From JAKBCQ01 sp021807585 (GTDB lineage Bacteria; Planctomycetota; Planctomycetia; Isosphaerales; Isosphaeraceae): 15,488 nucleotides of DNA. The notes under the pieces are model-generated. The model saw only the letters and a program-made list of their open reading frames with translations, ran no database searches and was not told the origin of the DNA. The stretch is taken from the NCBI GenBank assembly GCA_027325115.1, contig DAHWFG010000414.1:1-15488 (forward strand). Reading direction: 5' to 3'. Positions within the stretch are counted from its first letter, which is position 1. Every line of letters begins with the position of its first letter. Made by a program: the position numbers and the translations under genes. This document shows positions 1 to 6,652 of this stretch, piece by piece.

Positions 1-34
1 GATGAATCGAGGCGAGGCGAACAGGGTTCATGCT

Positions 35-2926
35 ATGTCGATTCGTAATCCGGCGTTCGGTTTCCTCACCGCGGCGTCATTGATTTGTATCATGATATGC
101 TCTTCCAAGCGACCTCGAGCCGACGAGCCGCCTCGAGCCGAATCCGTTGCGAAGCCGTTGAATACATCGAAGCCGTCGGATCCGCAAAAGGCTTCGGATT
201 CGCCGAAGACAGGGGATTCTCAAAAGCCCTCGGATTCGCCGAAGCCCTTCGATCCGCTCGCGTGGCCGTCGACCGTCGCCGAAGCGCGCCCCTGGACGCG
301 ATGGTGGTGGCTCGGGAGCGAGGTCGAAAAAGATGAAATCACCCGCCTGTTGACGCAATACCGCGAAGCCGGGATCGGCGGAGTTGAAATCTGCCCGATC
401 TACGGCGCCAAGGGGCAAGAAAGTAAATACATCAGTTTTCTTTCACCAAAATGGATCGAGACTCTCGCTCACACGACGACCGAGGCGCAACGGCTCGGCC
501 TCGGAGTCGACATGACGACGGGAACGGGTTGGCCGTTCGGCGGCCCGAGCGTGAAGCCCGCCGACGCGTCGTCTCGGATCGTCTTGCGCGCATATGACGT
601 CCGCGGCGGATCGCGGCTCAACGACAAACTGCCCGATGGAACGATCATCGCGATCCGAGCGGTGAGCCCCGACGGATCGCAAATCGATCTGAGATCCAAG
701 CTTAAAGATAGCCGATTCGATTGGGTCGCCGATCCGGGAGTTCGAAGGCTGTACGTGATCGCCAAGAGCGGCCCGGTTCAAAAGGTGAAACGAGCCGCGC
801 CCGGCGGCGAAGGGTGGGTCGTCGATCCGTTCTCAACGAAGGCGCTGGAACATTATCTCGCGGCGTTCGACCGCGCCCTCGAAGGCTTTCAAGCGCCTCC
901 GCCGCGGGCGTGGTTCCACGATTCATTCGAATATTTCGGCGCCGATTGGACCGACGACTTTTTCAAAGAATTCGAGCGGCGTCGCGGCTACGACCTGATG
1001 AGCAAACTCTCCGCGTTTTTCGGCGAGGGTTCCGACGAGATCGCCGCGCGGGTTAAATATGATTATCGGATGACGATCTCGGATCTTCATTTAGATTATA
1101 TCAACAAATGGACCGATTGGTCGCATGCGCGGGGAGGCCTGGCGCGGGATCAGGCGCACGGCGCTCCGGCGAATTTGCTTGACGTTTACGCCGCGGTCGA
1201 TATTCCCGAGACCGAGATTTTCCGAGCCCCCGCCGATTCGAGAATCCCGCTCGTCAAGTTCGCGTCGTCCGCGGCGAACGCGACGGGACGACCCCTCGCT
1301 TCGTCGGAATCGTTCACATGGCTCGGCGAACACTTCGAGGTTTCTCCGGCGCAAGTGAAACCCGCGGCGGATTATTTGTTTTTGTGCGGAATCAATCATA
1401 TCTTTTACCATGGAATTCCTTACTCGCCCGCCGACGCTCCCTGGCCCGGCCGGCTCTTCTACGCGTCGGTGAATTTCGGCCCGAGCGGCGGGCTGTGGCG
1501 CGACTTGCCCGCATTAAATGCATACATATCAAGATGTCAATCGATTCTCAGGTCGGGACGACCCGCGAACGACGTGTTGCTCTATTTCCCGATCCACGAT
1601 TATTGGCACACGAGCCGAGGCTCGCTCATCTCGTTGCCGATCGCCGGCGCGTGGCTGACGGGAACGCCGTTTCAAAACGTCGCCATGACCCTTTGGAACC
1701 GGGGAAATCCGTTCGACGTCGTCTCTGATCGAATCCTCAACCACGCTAAAGTTAAAGACGATTATATTCTTCTAGGCGGCAATTCTTATCGAGTCGTCGT
1801 CGTGCCGAACTCTCGCTTCATGCCCGATTCCACGCTCAAAAAACTGGTCGAACTCGCACGCGGCGGCGCGAAGATCGTCTTCGAGGGTTCGACGCCGACC
1901 GACGTCCCCGGGCTCGGCGATCTCGACGCTCGCCGCGAGCGGTTGCGTCGAACGCTAAGTGATTTGGGAGTGAAAGTTACCGCATCACCGACGATCTTCG
2001 CCGCCAAACCGGCACAGCGACCGCGCGTCGTAACGATAGGCAAGGGATCGATCGTGATCGCCCCGAAAGTCGAGGAAGGGCTCGACAAGACGGGCTCGCC
2101 TCGCGAGTCGATGACCGATTCCGGGCTCCGATTCGTACGACGCGTTCATGATCTTGGCTATGATTATTTTCTTGTCAATCGAAGCGATCATGAGATATCG
2201 GCGTGGGTTCCGCTCGCTGTCACTGCGCGATCCGCGGTTTTGCTCGATCCGATGATCGAGGAACGCTCGGGATTGGCGGCGATCCGAAACTCGGCCGAGG
2301 GCGCCGCGCAGGTTTATTTGCAAATGGCGCCGGGAGAATCGCTTGTGTTGCGCGCGTTCCGAGACCGAGCGATCGAAGCCGCGCCCTGGAAATATCAAAA
2401 GATCGCCGGCGATCCGATCGCGATCGAAGGAACATGGAAGGCGAAGTTTATCGACGGCGGACCCGTTTTACCGAAGGAATTCGAGACGAAATCGCTCGGC
2501 TCGTGGACCGATTCGGCGGATCCCGAGGCCAAGCGGTTTGCCGGAACCGCGGTTTATCGCATCGAGTTCGACCGTCCCGATCGGACCGCCGACGCGTGGA
2601 GGCTCGATCTGGGACGTGTGTGCGAGAGCGCGCGGGTTCGGCTCAACGGACGATCGCTTGGAACGTTGTTCGCAGCGCCGTTTCACGTCGATTTCGCGAA
2701 CGACGCGTTGACGCCGGGCAAGAACGCGCTCGAAATCGAGGCGACGAATCTCGCCGCGAACCGGATCGCCGATCTCGACCGTCGCGGAGTGGATTGGAAG
2801 TCATTTCATGAGATCAATTTTGTGAATCTTGATTATAAGCCGTTCGACGCTTCGAAGAAGCCGATTCGTCCGTCGGGTCTTTTGGGTCCCGTAAGGCTGA
2901 TTCCGCTCGCGAATATGAATCCTTGA
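35..2926 (+). CDS. secreted GH106-like glycoside hydrolase (alpha-L-rhamnosidase-type)
   Basis: Likely hydrolyses terminal alpha-L-rhamnose or a related sugar from plant or algal polysaccharides outside the cytoplasm. Residue numbers here count from the in-frame ATG at 2. I prefer the ATG at 35 (residue 12) because AGGG lies 8 bases upstream. A hydrophobic export signal follows (about residues 18-33); it has cysteines but no proper lipobox. Residues 57-86 are five K-x-x-D-x-x hexapeptides, probably a linker. The catalytic part starts near PWTRWWWLGSEV (about 97-108) and has the motifs WFHDSFEYFGADW (about 304) and SSESFTW (E436), typical of GH106/PF17132-like proteins. Residues about 850-974 form a galactose-binding-like beta-sandwich (RVRLNGRSLG, NALEIEATN, PSGLLGPVRLIPL). 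The length of about 960 suits the family. The family call is confident, the substrate is not, and I did not assign the catalytic acid and base. No co-directional partner is close by. Confidence 0.82.
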   Translation: MSIRNPAFGFLTAASLICIMICSSKRPRADEPPRAESVAKPLNTSKPSDPQKASDSPKTGDSQKPSDSPKPFDPLAWPSTVAEARPWTRWWWLGSEVEKDEITRLLTQYREAGIGGVEICPIYGAKGQESKYISFLSPKWIETLAHTTTEAQRLGLGVDMTTGTGWPFGGPSVKPADASSRIVLRAYDVRGGSRLNDKLPDGTIIAIRAVSPDGSQIDLRSKLKDSRFDWVADPGVRRLYVIAKSGPVQKVKRAAPGGEGWVVDPFSTKALEHYLAAFDRALEGFQAPPPRAWFHDSFEYFGADWTDDFFKEFERRRGYDLMSKLSAFFGEGSDEIAARVKYDYRMTISDLHLDYINKWTDWSHARGGLARDQAHGAPANLLDVYAAVDIPETEIFRAPADSRIPLVKFASSAANATGRPLASSESFTWLGEHFEVSPAQVKPAADYLFLCGINHIFYHGIPYSPADAPWPGRLFYASVNFGPSGGLWRDLPALNAYISRCQSILRSGRPANDVLLYFPIHDYWHTSRGSLISLPIAGAWLTGTPFQNVAMTLWNRGNPFDVVSDRILNHAKVKDDYILLGGNSYRVVVVPNSRFMPDSTLKKLVELARGGAKIVFEGSTPTDVPGLGDLDARRERLRRTLSDLGVKVTASPTIFAAKPAQRPRVVTIGKGSIVIAPKVEEGLDKTGSPRESMTDSGLRFVRRVHDLGYDYFLVNRSDHEISAWVPLAVTARSAVLLDPMIEERSGLAAIRNSAEGAAQVYLQMAPGESLVLRAFRDRAIEAAPWKYQKIAGDPIAIEGTWKAKFIDGGPVLPKEFETKSLGSWTDSADPEAKRFAGTAVYRIEFDRPDRTADAWRLDLGRVCESARVRLNGRSLGTLFAAPFHVDFANDALTPGKNALEIEATNLAANRIADLDRRGVDWKSFHEINFVNLDYKPFDASKKPIRPSGLLGPVRLIPLANMNP
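170..259 (+). repeat. tandem hexapeptide repeat in the glycosidase linker
   Basis: Residues 57-86 of the GH106-like protein (numbered from the ATG at 2) read as five consecutive hexapeptides of form K-x-x-D-x-x (KPSDPQ, KASDSP, KTGDSQ, KPSDSP, KPFDPL). At DNA level the 15-base word TCGGATTCGCCGAAG occurs at 194-208 and again at 230-244, a 36-base (12-codon) period. The segment sits between the export signal and the catalytic domain and is probably a flexible hydrophilic linker whose length could vary by slippage or recombination. Confidence 0.7.
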
Positions 2927-2969
2927 AATCGACGAGCCTCCGCACGATCGAATTCCGATCCGAGTCGAA

Positions 2970-2986
2970 GACGACGGTTCGTCGTC
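2970..2986 (+). terminator. hairpin downstream of the glycosidase gene, possible weak terminator
   Basis: GACGACG and CGTCGTC form a perfect 7-bp stem around a 3-base loop (GTT), 44 bases after the stop of the GH106-like gene. No T-run follows, so it is not a canonical intrinsic terminator. It lies in the short gap before the next operon, where a transcript end is expected. Confidence 0.3.
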
Positions 2987-3158
2987 GATCGATCATGAAA
3001 TCGGGTCGGCTTGCATCAATCGCAGTCGTGGAGTAAGTTAGCGAGATGAACAGAATGAGTTGTTTTTCGAGTCGACAATATGGCTTTCAATTTCCCTAAT
3101 TTGATAAATCGTTATTGTTTAGGAATCGTCGCCTGCGGGCGATTTATGGCCGATGATC

Positions 3159-3163
3159 AGGAG
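3159..3163 (+). promoter_or_regulatory. ribosome binding site that decides the start at 3170
   Basis: AGGAG lies 6 bases before the ATG at 3170. The in-frame upstream ATGs at 3080 and 3146 have no such site, so the gene very probably starts at 3170 rather than at the longest open frame. Confidence 0.7.
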
Positions 3164-3169
3164 TCTATC

Positions 3170-3688
3170 ATGAAGATCTCCGATCGGTCTCGGCTCGATC
3201 GAGAAAGGATCGCGGAGTTTACCAGAGGCAAGGTCGTTCATTCGGTCCGTCTTGAGCTCGGAGGCGAGGATCCGAATCATTTGCATTTAGATCTCTATAA
3301 AGTTAAATCGCTCGGCGAAGCTGCTCCCGTCGTCAATTCGACGATCGAAGAGATCCAAAAAATGTTGAACGATTTCCGAGGAGCGAAAGCGACGGTACAC
3401 TTCGCCGGGTATTACCTCGTTCCGAGAGACAAACTACCCGGCAATGGACTGATCCGTTCCGCATTTTTCAGCGTTGCGAAAGGAGACGCATCGATCACCG
3501 CAGCGGGAGGTCGGTATCGTATCGAGGGATCTCCAGTACAATCGATTGATTGGAATCTTGACGATGATGCGGATAATGTTCAAATAACATTAACATCGGA
3601 GTATTTTCTAGATATCGACGAGAATTTTTTTTCCGAAGCGTATCGCATTTTTGATTCGGCGTTCAAGGTGTTGATATTGGGAGAATAA
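3170..3688 (+). CDS. unknown 172-aa protein, first gene of a HicB/HicA-like cassette
   Basis: I do not recognise a family. From the well-supported ATG at 3170 the product is a soluble acidic protein of 172 residues with no signal peptide or membrane segment. It opens with a charged helix (about residues 5-18). Apparent beta-strand stretches follow (VVHSVRLELG, ATVHFAGYYLVP, IRSAFFSVAKG, NVQITLTSEYFL), and the end (EAYRIFDSAFKVLILGE) looks helix/strand-forming. The stop is 3 bases before the GTG of the HicB-like gene, so the two are almost certainly co-transcribed and probably act together. It could be an accessory or regulatory part of a toxin-antitoxin-like unit, or a partner or substrate of the downstream proteins. 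An open frame extends upstream to an ATG at 3080, but that part crosses the leader and lacks a ribosome site. Confidence 0.75.
   Translation: MKISDRSRLDRERIAEFTRGKVVHSVRLELGGEDPNHLHLDLYKVKSLGEAAPVVNSTIEEIQKMLNDFRGAKATVHFAGYYLVPRDKLPGNGLIRSAFFSVAKGDASITAAGGRYRIEGSPVQSIDWNLDDDADNVQITLTSEYFLDIDENFFSEAYRIFDSAFKVLILGE
3679..3684 (+). promoter_or_regulatory. ribosome binding site for the GTG start at 3692
   Basis: GGGAGA lies 7 bases before the GTG at 3692 and overlaps the end of the preceding gene. This supports the GTG start over the internal ATG at 3824, which has no Shine-Dalgarno. Confidence 0.6.
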
Positions 3689-3691
3689 CAC

Positions 3692-4249
3692 GTGAGTATT
3701 AGTAAGTTTTTTCCTCCGGCGATTCATCGCAACGACGACTCGGTTGAAGTAGGACCCCGCCGAGATAAACGTCCGTTCGGGCAAAATCGGCGGGGCTCCG
3801 CCTCTGAAACGAAAACCGGTATAATGCCTCCGAAACCCGGGTGGGAGATCGATCTATCGGAATTGCTCGTGAAAGCGAGGGTCGAGGCGATCGAACGTGA
3901 CGTTTCCGATCTAAAAAAATCGATCAATCAAATACTCAATATAATTGAACATACAAAAGCAATACCTTTCGCTTCACCGATTGTTACATTTGCGCCAGAG
4001 CTTTTTAAGTTATCTACACCATTGAATGTTGTTCTCACCCAGGTCGAGAACGGCTACATCGCGTCGTTTCCCGAAGCCAATCTTGGATCGTCGGGAGAAA
4101 CAATGCATGAGGCGATCGAAAATCTCAAGGATCTTATTTTGACGGTTTATCGAGAATTCGAGTCGATGGACGATGATTCGCTCGGCCCGGCGATTCTCAA
4201 GCAGAAAACAATTCTGTTCAATTTGATTCAACGATCCCGGGAGGCCTGA
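3692..4249 (+). CDS. HicB-like domain protein with N-terminal coiled coil, putative antitoxin
   Basis: A 185-residue protein with three visible parts. Residues 1-50 are a basic, low-complexity extension partly encoded by a strong inverted repeat. Residues about 52-87 are a predicted helix or coiled coil (LSELLVKARVEAIERDVSDL). Residues about 110-180 resemble the HicB antitoxin core: a strand (PLNVVLTQVENGYIASFPEA), a small turn, then the helix ETMHEAIENLKDLILTVYRE, matching the HicB pattern of 'GYxxxxPxxxxxxxGxTxxEAxxNxxE'. No C-terminal ribbon-helix-helix or HTH DNA-binding domain follows, unlike many HicB antitoxins, so any autoregulation would need the N-terminal part or a partner. It starts 3 bases after the unknown gene, and its TGA directly abuts the next ATG. 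By family analogy it would neutralise the adjacent HicA-like protein. An alternative start at 3824 would drop the odd N-terminus. Confidence 0.72.
   Translation: MSISKFFPPAIHRNDDSVEVGPRRDKRPFGQNRRGSASETKTGIMPPKPGWEIDLSELLVKARVEAIERDVSDLKKSINQILNIIEHTKAIPFASPIVTFAPELFKLSTPLNVVLTQVENGYIASFPEANLGSSGETMHEAIENLKDLILTVYREFESMDDDSLGPAILKQKTILFNLIQRSREA
3755..3803. repeat. inverted repeat inside the 5' part of the HicB-like gene
   Basis: CCCCGCCGA (3755-3763) and TCGGCGGGG (3787-3795) are a perfect 9-bp inverted repeat around 23 bases. It can be extended by GGA (3752-3754) pairing with TCC (3797-3799) across one bulged C. A second, mutually exclusive hairpin, GGCGG-GGCT-CCGCC, lies at 3789-3802. This resembles a REP-like palindrome captured in the reading frame, where it encodes RRGSASE, or a structured element affecting translation. 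Confidence 0.55.
4239..4244 (+). promoter_or_regulatory. strong ribosome binding site for the HicA-like gene
   Basis: GGGAGG lies 5 bases before the ATG at 4250, within the last codons of the HicB-like gene. The TGA (4247-4249) and ATG (4250-4252) are directly adjacent, an arrangement that favours translational coupling. Confidence 0.65.
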
Positions 4250-4597
4250 ATGGCGAAAATCACCAAGGATCACGCCGAAAAGGCCGCAAAGAAACTGTCG
4301 GCGACGATCATCCCGGGCGCCAAGCACGATATAGCCAAAATCTTTTATGAAAATAAATTAATTGCGCAATTCGGAATTCGACGCGGTTCGAAAAAAGATC
4401 TCCCGCACGATTACGTTCCCGAACAGCTTCATCTCACCAAGTCTCAGTTCATGGAATTCGTTCTGTGTCGAATAAGTCAATCGGATTGGATTGCTTTGCT
4501 CATCCAAAAAGGGATCGTTGAGACGATGCTCAAATCGTCCGATCCGGATGAGAAAACTCCCCATCGACGAAAAAAACCTGGGCGCCCCGATTCTTAA
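4250..4597 (+). CDS. small basic HicA-like protein, putative toxin of the cassette
   Basis: A 115-residue basic protein starting directly after the HicB-like stop. It opens with a helix (HAEKAAKKLSA), followed by strands around GAKHDIAKIFYENKLIAQFGI, then RRGSKKDLPHDYVPEQLHL and a second helix ending in ISQSDWIALLIQKGI. The order helix-strands-His-helix and the KHD and PHDYVP elements recall HicA (dsRBD-like fold, catalytic His in a GSHH-type motif). However, the protein is longer than the usual 60-80 residues and lacks the classic motif; H26, H53 and H61 are candidate functional residues. The lysine/arginine-rich tail (HRRKKPGRP) suggests nucleic-acid contact. HicA toxins are mRNA interferases; assigning that activity here is inference from fold pattern and from being paired with a HicB-like gene. 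It might instead be a non-toxic RNA- or DNA-binding partner. Confidence 0.7.
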   Translation: MAKITKDHAEKAAKKLSATIIPGAKHDIAKIFYENKLIAQFGIRRGSKKDLPHDYVPEQLHLTKSQFMEFVLCRISQSDWIALLIQKGIVETMLKSSDPDEKTPHRRKKPGRPDS

Positions 4598-4691
4598 ACT
4601 TCAGTGTATTTGAATCGAGCTGATGCGATCTTCGGTCGATTCGAAACCGGCGCCGATCGGAATGACTCCAGGAGAGTCCCCACAGATACGA

Positions 4692-4988
4692 TCAATCGTC
4701 GCTTAACCCTCGCTTCCGATCGGTGATTTCGAATTCTCTGAGCTCTGTGATTGGACTCGCCCGCCGGAGATCCTCCGCGGCCGATATCTCCCCGACATAA
4801 CCCGGCTCCGACTGGAGCGTTTCAATCGAAATGGCCCCTTGAGCGAAGTTCTCTCGGAGGATATAGAAATCGCTCGGTGGAGTTTGGAGTCTGGGCTGAG
4901 AGACGTTGAGATCAATGCAGTCAATCGACTCAAGCTCAAGCGCCGGATCAAGATTGATGACATCGGCGTGGATTCGCGGTAAGCTCAT
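4692..4988 (-). CDS. possible small gene of unknown function
   Basis: On the minus strand an open frame of 98 residues begins at the ATG 4988 (MSLPRIHADVINLD); a longer form could start at 5042. I do not recognise it. It is less arginine/serine-rich than typical shadow frames, and has coherent stretches such as SIDCIDLNVSQPRL, SDFYILRENFAQGAISIETL and AAEDLRRASPITELREFEIT. Codons look like those of neighbouring genes, with many C/G third positions. No membrane segment or signal is visible. The Shine-Dalgarno is weak (CCGGAACC before the ATG). It converges with the HicA-like gene. It could be a real small protein or the surviving end of a decayed gene; overlapping plus-strand frames look like noise. 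Confidence 0.4.
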   Translation of the reverse strand: MSLPRIHADVINLDPALELESIDCIDLNVSQPRLQTPPSDFYILRENFAQGAISIETLQSEPGYVGEISAAEDLRRASPITELREFEITDRKRGLSDD

Positions 4989-5318
4989 GATTGGTTCCGG
5001 GGTACTGCTCCGAGAGAACCGCGTAACTCTCCGCGGTTTCATTCACGGGGAGTCCATTATGGTTTCGATAACCCATAGCATTTTGTCCAGAGGGGACTCG
5101 CCCAAGTGTCGGTAGGTTAGACGCGAAGAGTTGCTCGGCTTCATGAAATTTGATGTTCCTTATTTGCCCGATCAGAGTGAGGCTCTTCCATTAGATTCGT
5201 CAATCAAAGTCACGTAGAATCGCGCCCACGAAAGAGTAATATACCCTCATCGAATCGATATCGACAAGGGATCCCTTGATTCAGCATCATCGCATTCTTA
5301 ACAGTATGGATTTAGATT
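4989..5318. other. gene-poor spacer before the GNAT gene
   Basis: No convincing gene. It holds the possible leader of the minus-strand gene ending at 4692, the leader of the GNAT gene, and two abutting palindromes (5255-5278). Neither a clear -35/-10 pair nor a Shine-Dalgarno is evident for the GNAT gene. Confidence 0.5.
5255..5278. promoter_or_regulatory. two abutting perfect palindromes upstream of the GNAT gene
   Basis: TCGATATCGA (5255-5264) is followed immediately by CAAGGGATCCCTTG (5265-5278), both perfect palindromes, ending about 40 bases before the ATG at 5319. The 14-mer is a plausible operator for a dimeric regulator. The 10-mer may reflect the general abundance of TCGA/GATC words here. 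Confidence 0.35.
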
Positions 5319-5807
5319 ATGCCTGATATTAGAATTCGTGAATATCGCCCCGATGACGTTACCGCTCTCATCGACTTATTTCGCGGCGCGATCCGTACTA
5401 CGGCGCTAAGAGACTACAGCGCTAGCCAAGTTCTCGCGTGGGCGCCCGATGAAATTGATCCGGAAGTCTTTGCTCGACGCCGCGCCTCCAAACAGACATG
5501 GGTCGCTGAAATCAACGGACAGATCGCCGGTTTTGTCGATCTTGAGTCTGACGGCCACATCGATATGCTCTATGTTCATGCCGAACATCAACGGAAAGGT
5601 ATCGCACGCACTTTACTTGATCATATCGAGAAAGCTGCAAATCATAGCGGCCTTGATCGACTGTATACCGAAGCAAGCATTACTGCTCGGCCGTCGTTCG
5701 AACGTGGTGGCTTCCAAGTTATTACCACACAGAACGTCACAATCAATGGTGAGACTTTAACCAATTATCGGATGGAAAAGCGAATCGGTGAATCGAGTTC
5801 AAAATGA
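5319..5807 (+). CDS. GNAT family N-acetyltransferase (YafP-like)
   Basis: A 162-residue single-domain acetyltransferase. The N-terminus (IRIREYRPDDVTALIDLFRGAI) is the usual GNAT strand-helix start. WVAEINGQIAGFVDL is the central strand pair. MLYVHAEHQRKGIARTLL (residues 83-100) contains the acetyl-CoA pyrophosphate-binding motif A (Q/R-x-x-G-x-A: Q91-R-K-G94-I-A96). LYTEASITARPSFERGGFQ is the C-terminal half, where the acyl chain and pantetheine sit. Overall it resembles the YafP/COG0454 group. The substrate (small molecule, amino acid, drug or protein N-terminus) cannot be read from sequence. It has no ribosome site that I can see and no co-directional partner within 300 bases. It lies between a toxin-antitoxin-like cassette and an IS remnant, so lateral acquisition is plausible. 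GNAT domains also act as tRNA-acetylating toxins, but those pair with an RHH antitoxin, absent here. Confidence 0.88.
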   Translation: MPDIRIREYRPDDVTALIDLFRGAIRTTALRDYSASQVLAWAPDEIDPEVFARRRASKQTWVAEINGQIAGFVDLESDGHIDMLYVHAEHQRKGIARTLLDHIEKAANHSGLDRLYTEASITARPSFERGGFQVITTQNVTINGETLTNYRMEKRIGESSSK

Positions 5808-5819
5808 TTCGTCACGTAC

Positions 5820-5840
5820 AGTATAATCATTTTCTATACT
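5820..5840 (+). terminator. weak hairpin after the GNAT gene
   Basis: AGTATA and TATACT form a 6-bp AT-rich stem with a 9-base loop, starting 12 bases after the GNAT stop. No T-run follows, so it is a weak terminator candidate at best. Confidence 0.2.
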
Positions 5841-6652
5841 TCAAGATCGGCTTATCGGACTTGGTAATTCGATTTATGATCCTCCACGGGCCTGCTTCTA
5901 ATCTGCGCATTCTCCGAGACTAGTCCAAATCGCTTCTGTAGCCGCAATGTTTACCAGCCCGAAGCGAGCGATCGCATTCTTCGTAACCGATGAGATTGCA
6001 TTGAAATACTATCATATACATTAAATTGTGCTTTGGTCCGGTATTTCCTATCAACCCTGTTCTGCAAGATGCGCTCCAGACGCGCCGAAGGTATCGACGA
6101 AGAATCTTATCTCGTATTTCGCGCTTCCGGAACTAAGATCAAGGTAAGTGAATGCGACATTCGGCGTTCAGTCCGAACCGCTGAATATCGAAAACGTAAA
6201 TACTCGGATCCGTCGCAATCGAATCGACGATTTCGAGGGCGACACCCAGGGTCCCCATGATGAATGCGATTGTTCAAATGCGATTGGTTTTGTCTTCAGC
6301 GCAAGCCCCGCGATATCAACGCCCAGCGAACGATCCGAGGCTCATGCACAAATCGGAACGCCGACACTCAGGTCTCGTCCGTTTCGGCTTATCCGCCTGG
6401 TCGGATTTCATATAAACAAAATGCTATGATGTGGATTGCGTCGGCGCGGTTGTGTCATTGATTTCATAAATGATGCCGCCTGAAACGAGCCGACGACACA
6501 TCCTGAATGTCCGGTATGCGGCTTTCCGGGTCGCAGCTTCCTCTCGCAACCTACGATAATCGCTCCATTGTCAGATCGCGAGCGCCGGCGACGTGTTCCG
6601 ATCCCGAGGGCGGATTCGAGTTTCAGCCTTTACACATTCATACAATCTCACA
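5841..6652. other. about 0.8 kb with no convincing gene
   Basis: Only short open frames of 65-93 codons exist, in the plus frames around 6033-6461. They overlap each other, have no Shine-Dalgarno and give no coherent protein signature. Base composition seems more AT-rich than in the flanking large genes. With the IS3-type remnant just downstream, this is probably decayed or inserted DNA. I see no tRNA cloverleaf or terminal inverted repeats. Confidence 0.5.

Noticed and set aside
90..105. Possible lipobox in the GH106-like signal segment (cysteines near residues 29 and 33)
   Set aside because: The residue before each Cys is isoleucine rather than G/A/S, so it does not match the lipoprotein consensus.
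2203..2811. Plus-strand frame of 202 codons inside the GH106-like gene
   Set aside because: Out-of-frame shadow, Arg-rich, no ribosome site or domain.
3124..3144. Imperfect AATCG...CGATT hairpin just upstream of the ribosome site at 3159
   Set aside because: The stem is interrupted and short; too weak to call an operator or riboregulator.
3080..3169. N-terminal extension of the unknown 172-aa gene from ATG 3080 or 3146
   Set aside because: No Shine-Dalgarno for either ATG, while the ATG at 3170 has AGGAG at ideal spacing; the extension crosses the probable leader.
3820..3825. TATAAT hexamer inside the HicB-like gene as an internal promoter
   Set aside because: No -35 element at proper distance, and the strong GTG start with Shine-Dalgarno makes an internal promoter unnecessary.
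6033..6461. Three overlapping short plus-strand frames (65-93 codons)
   Set aside because: No Shine-Dalgarno and no recognisable content; mutually overlapping in different frames.
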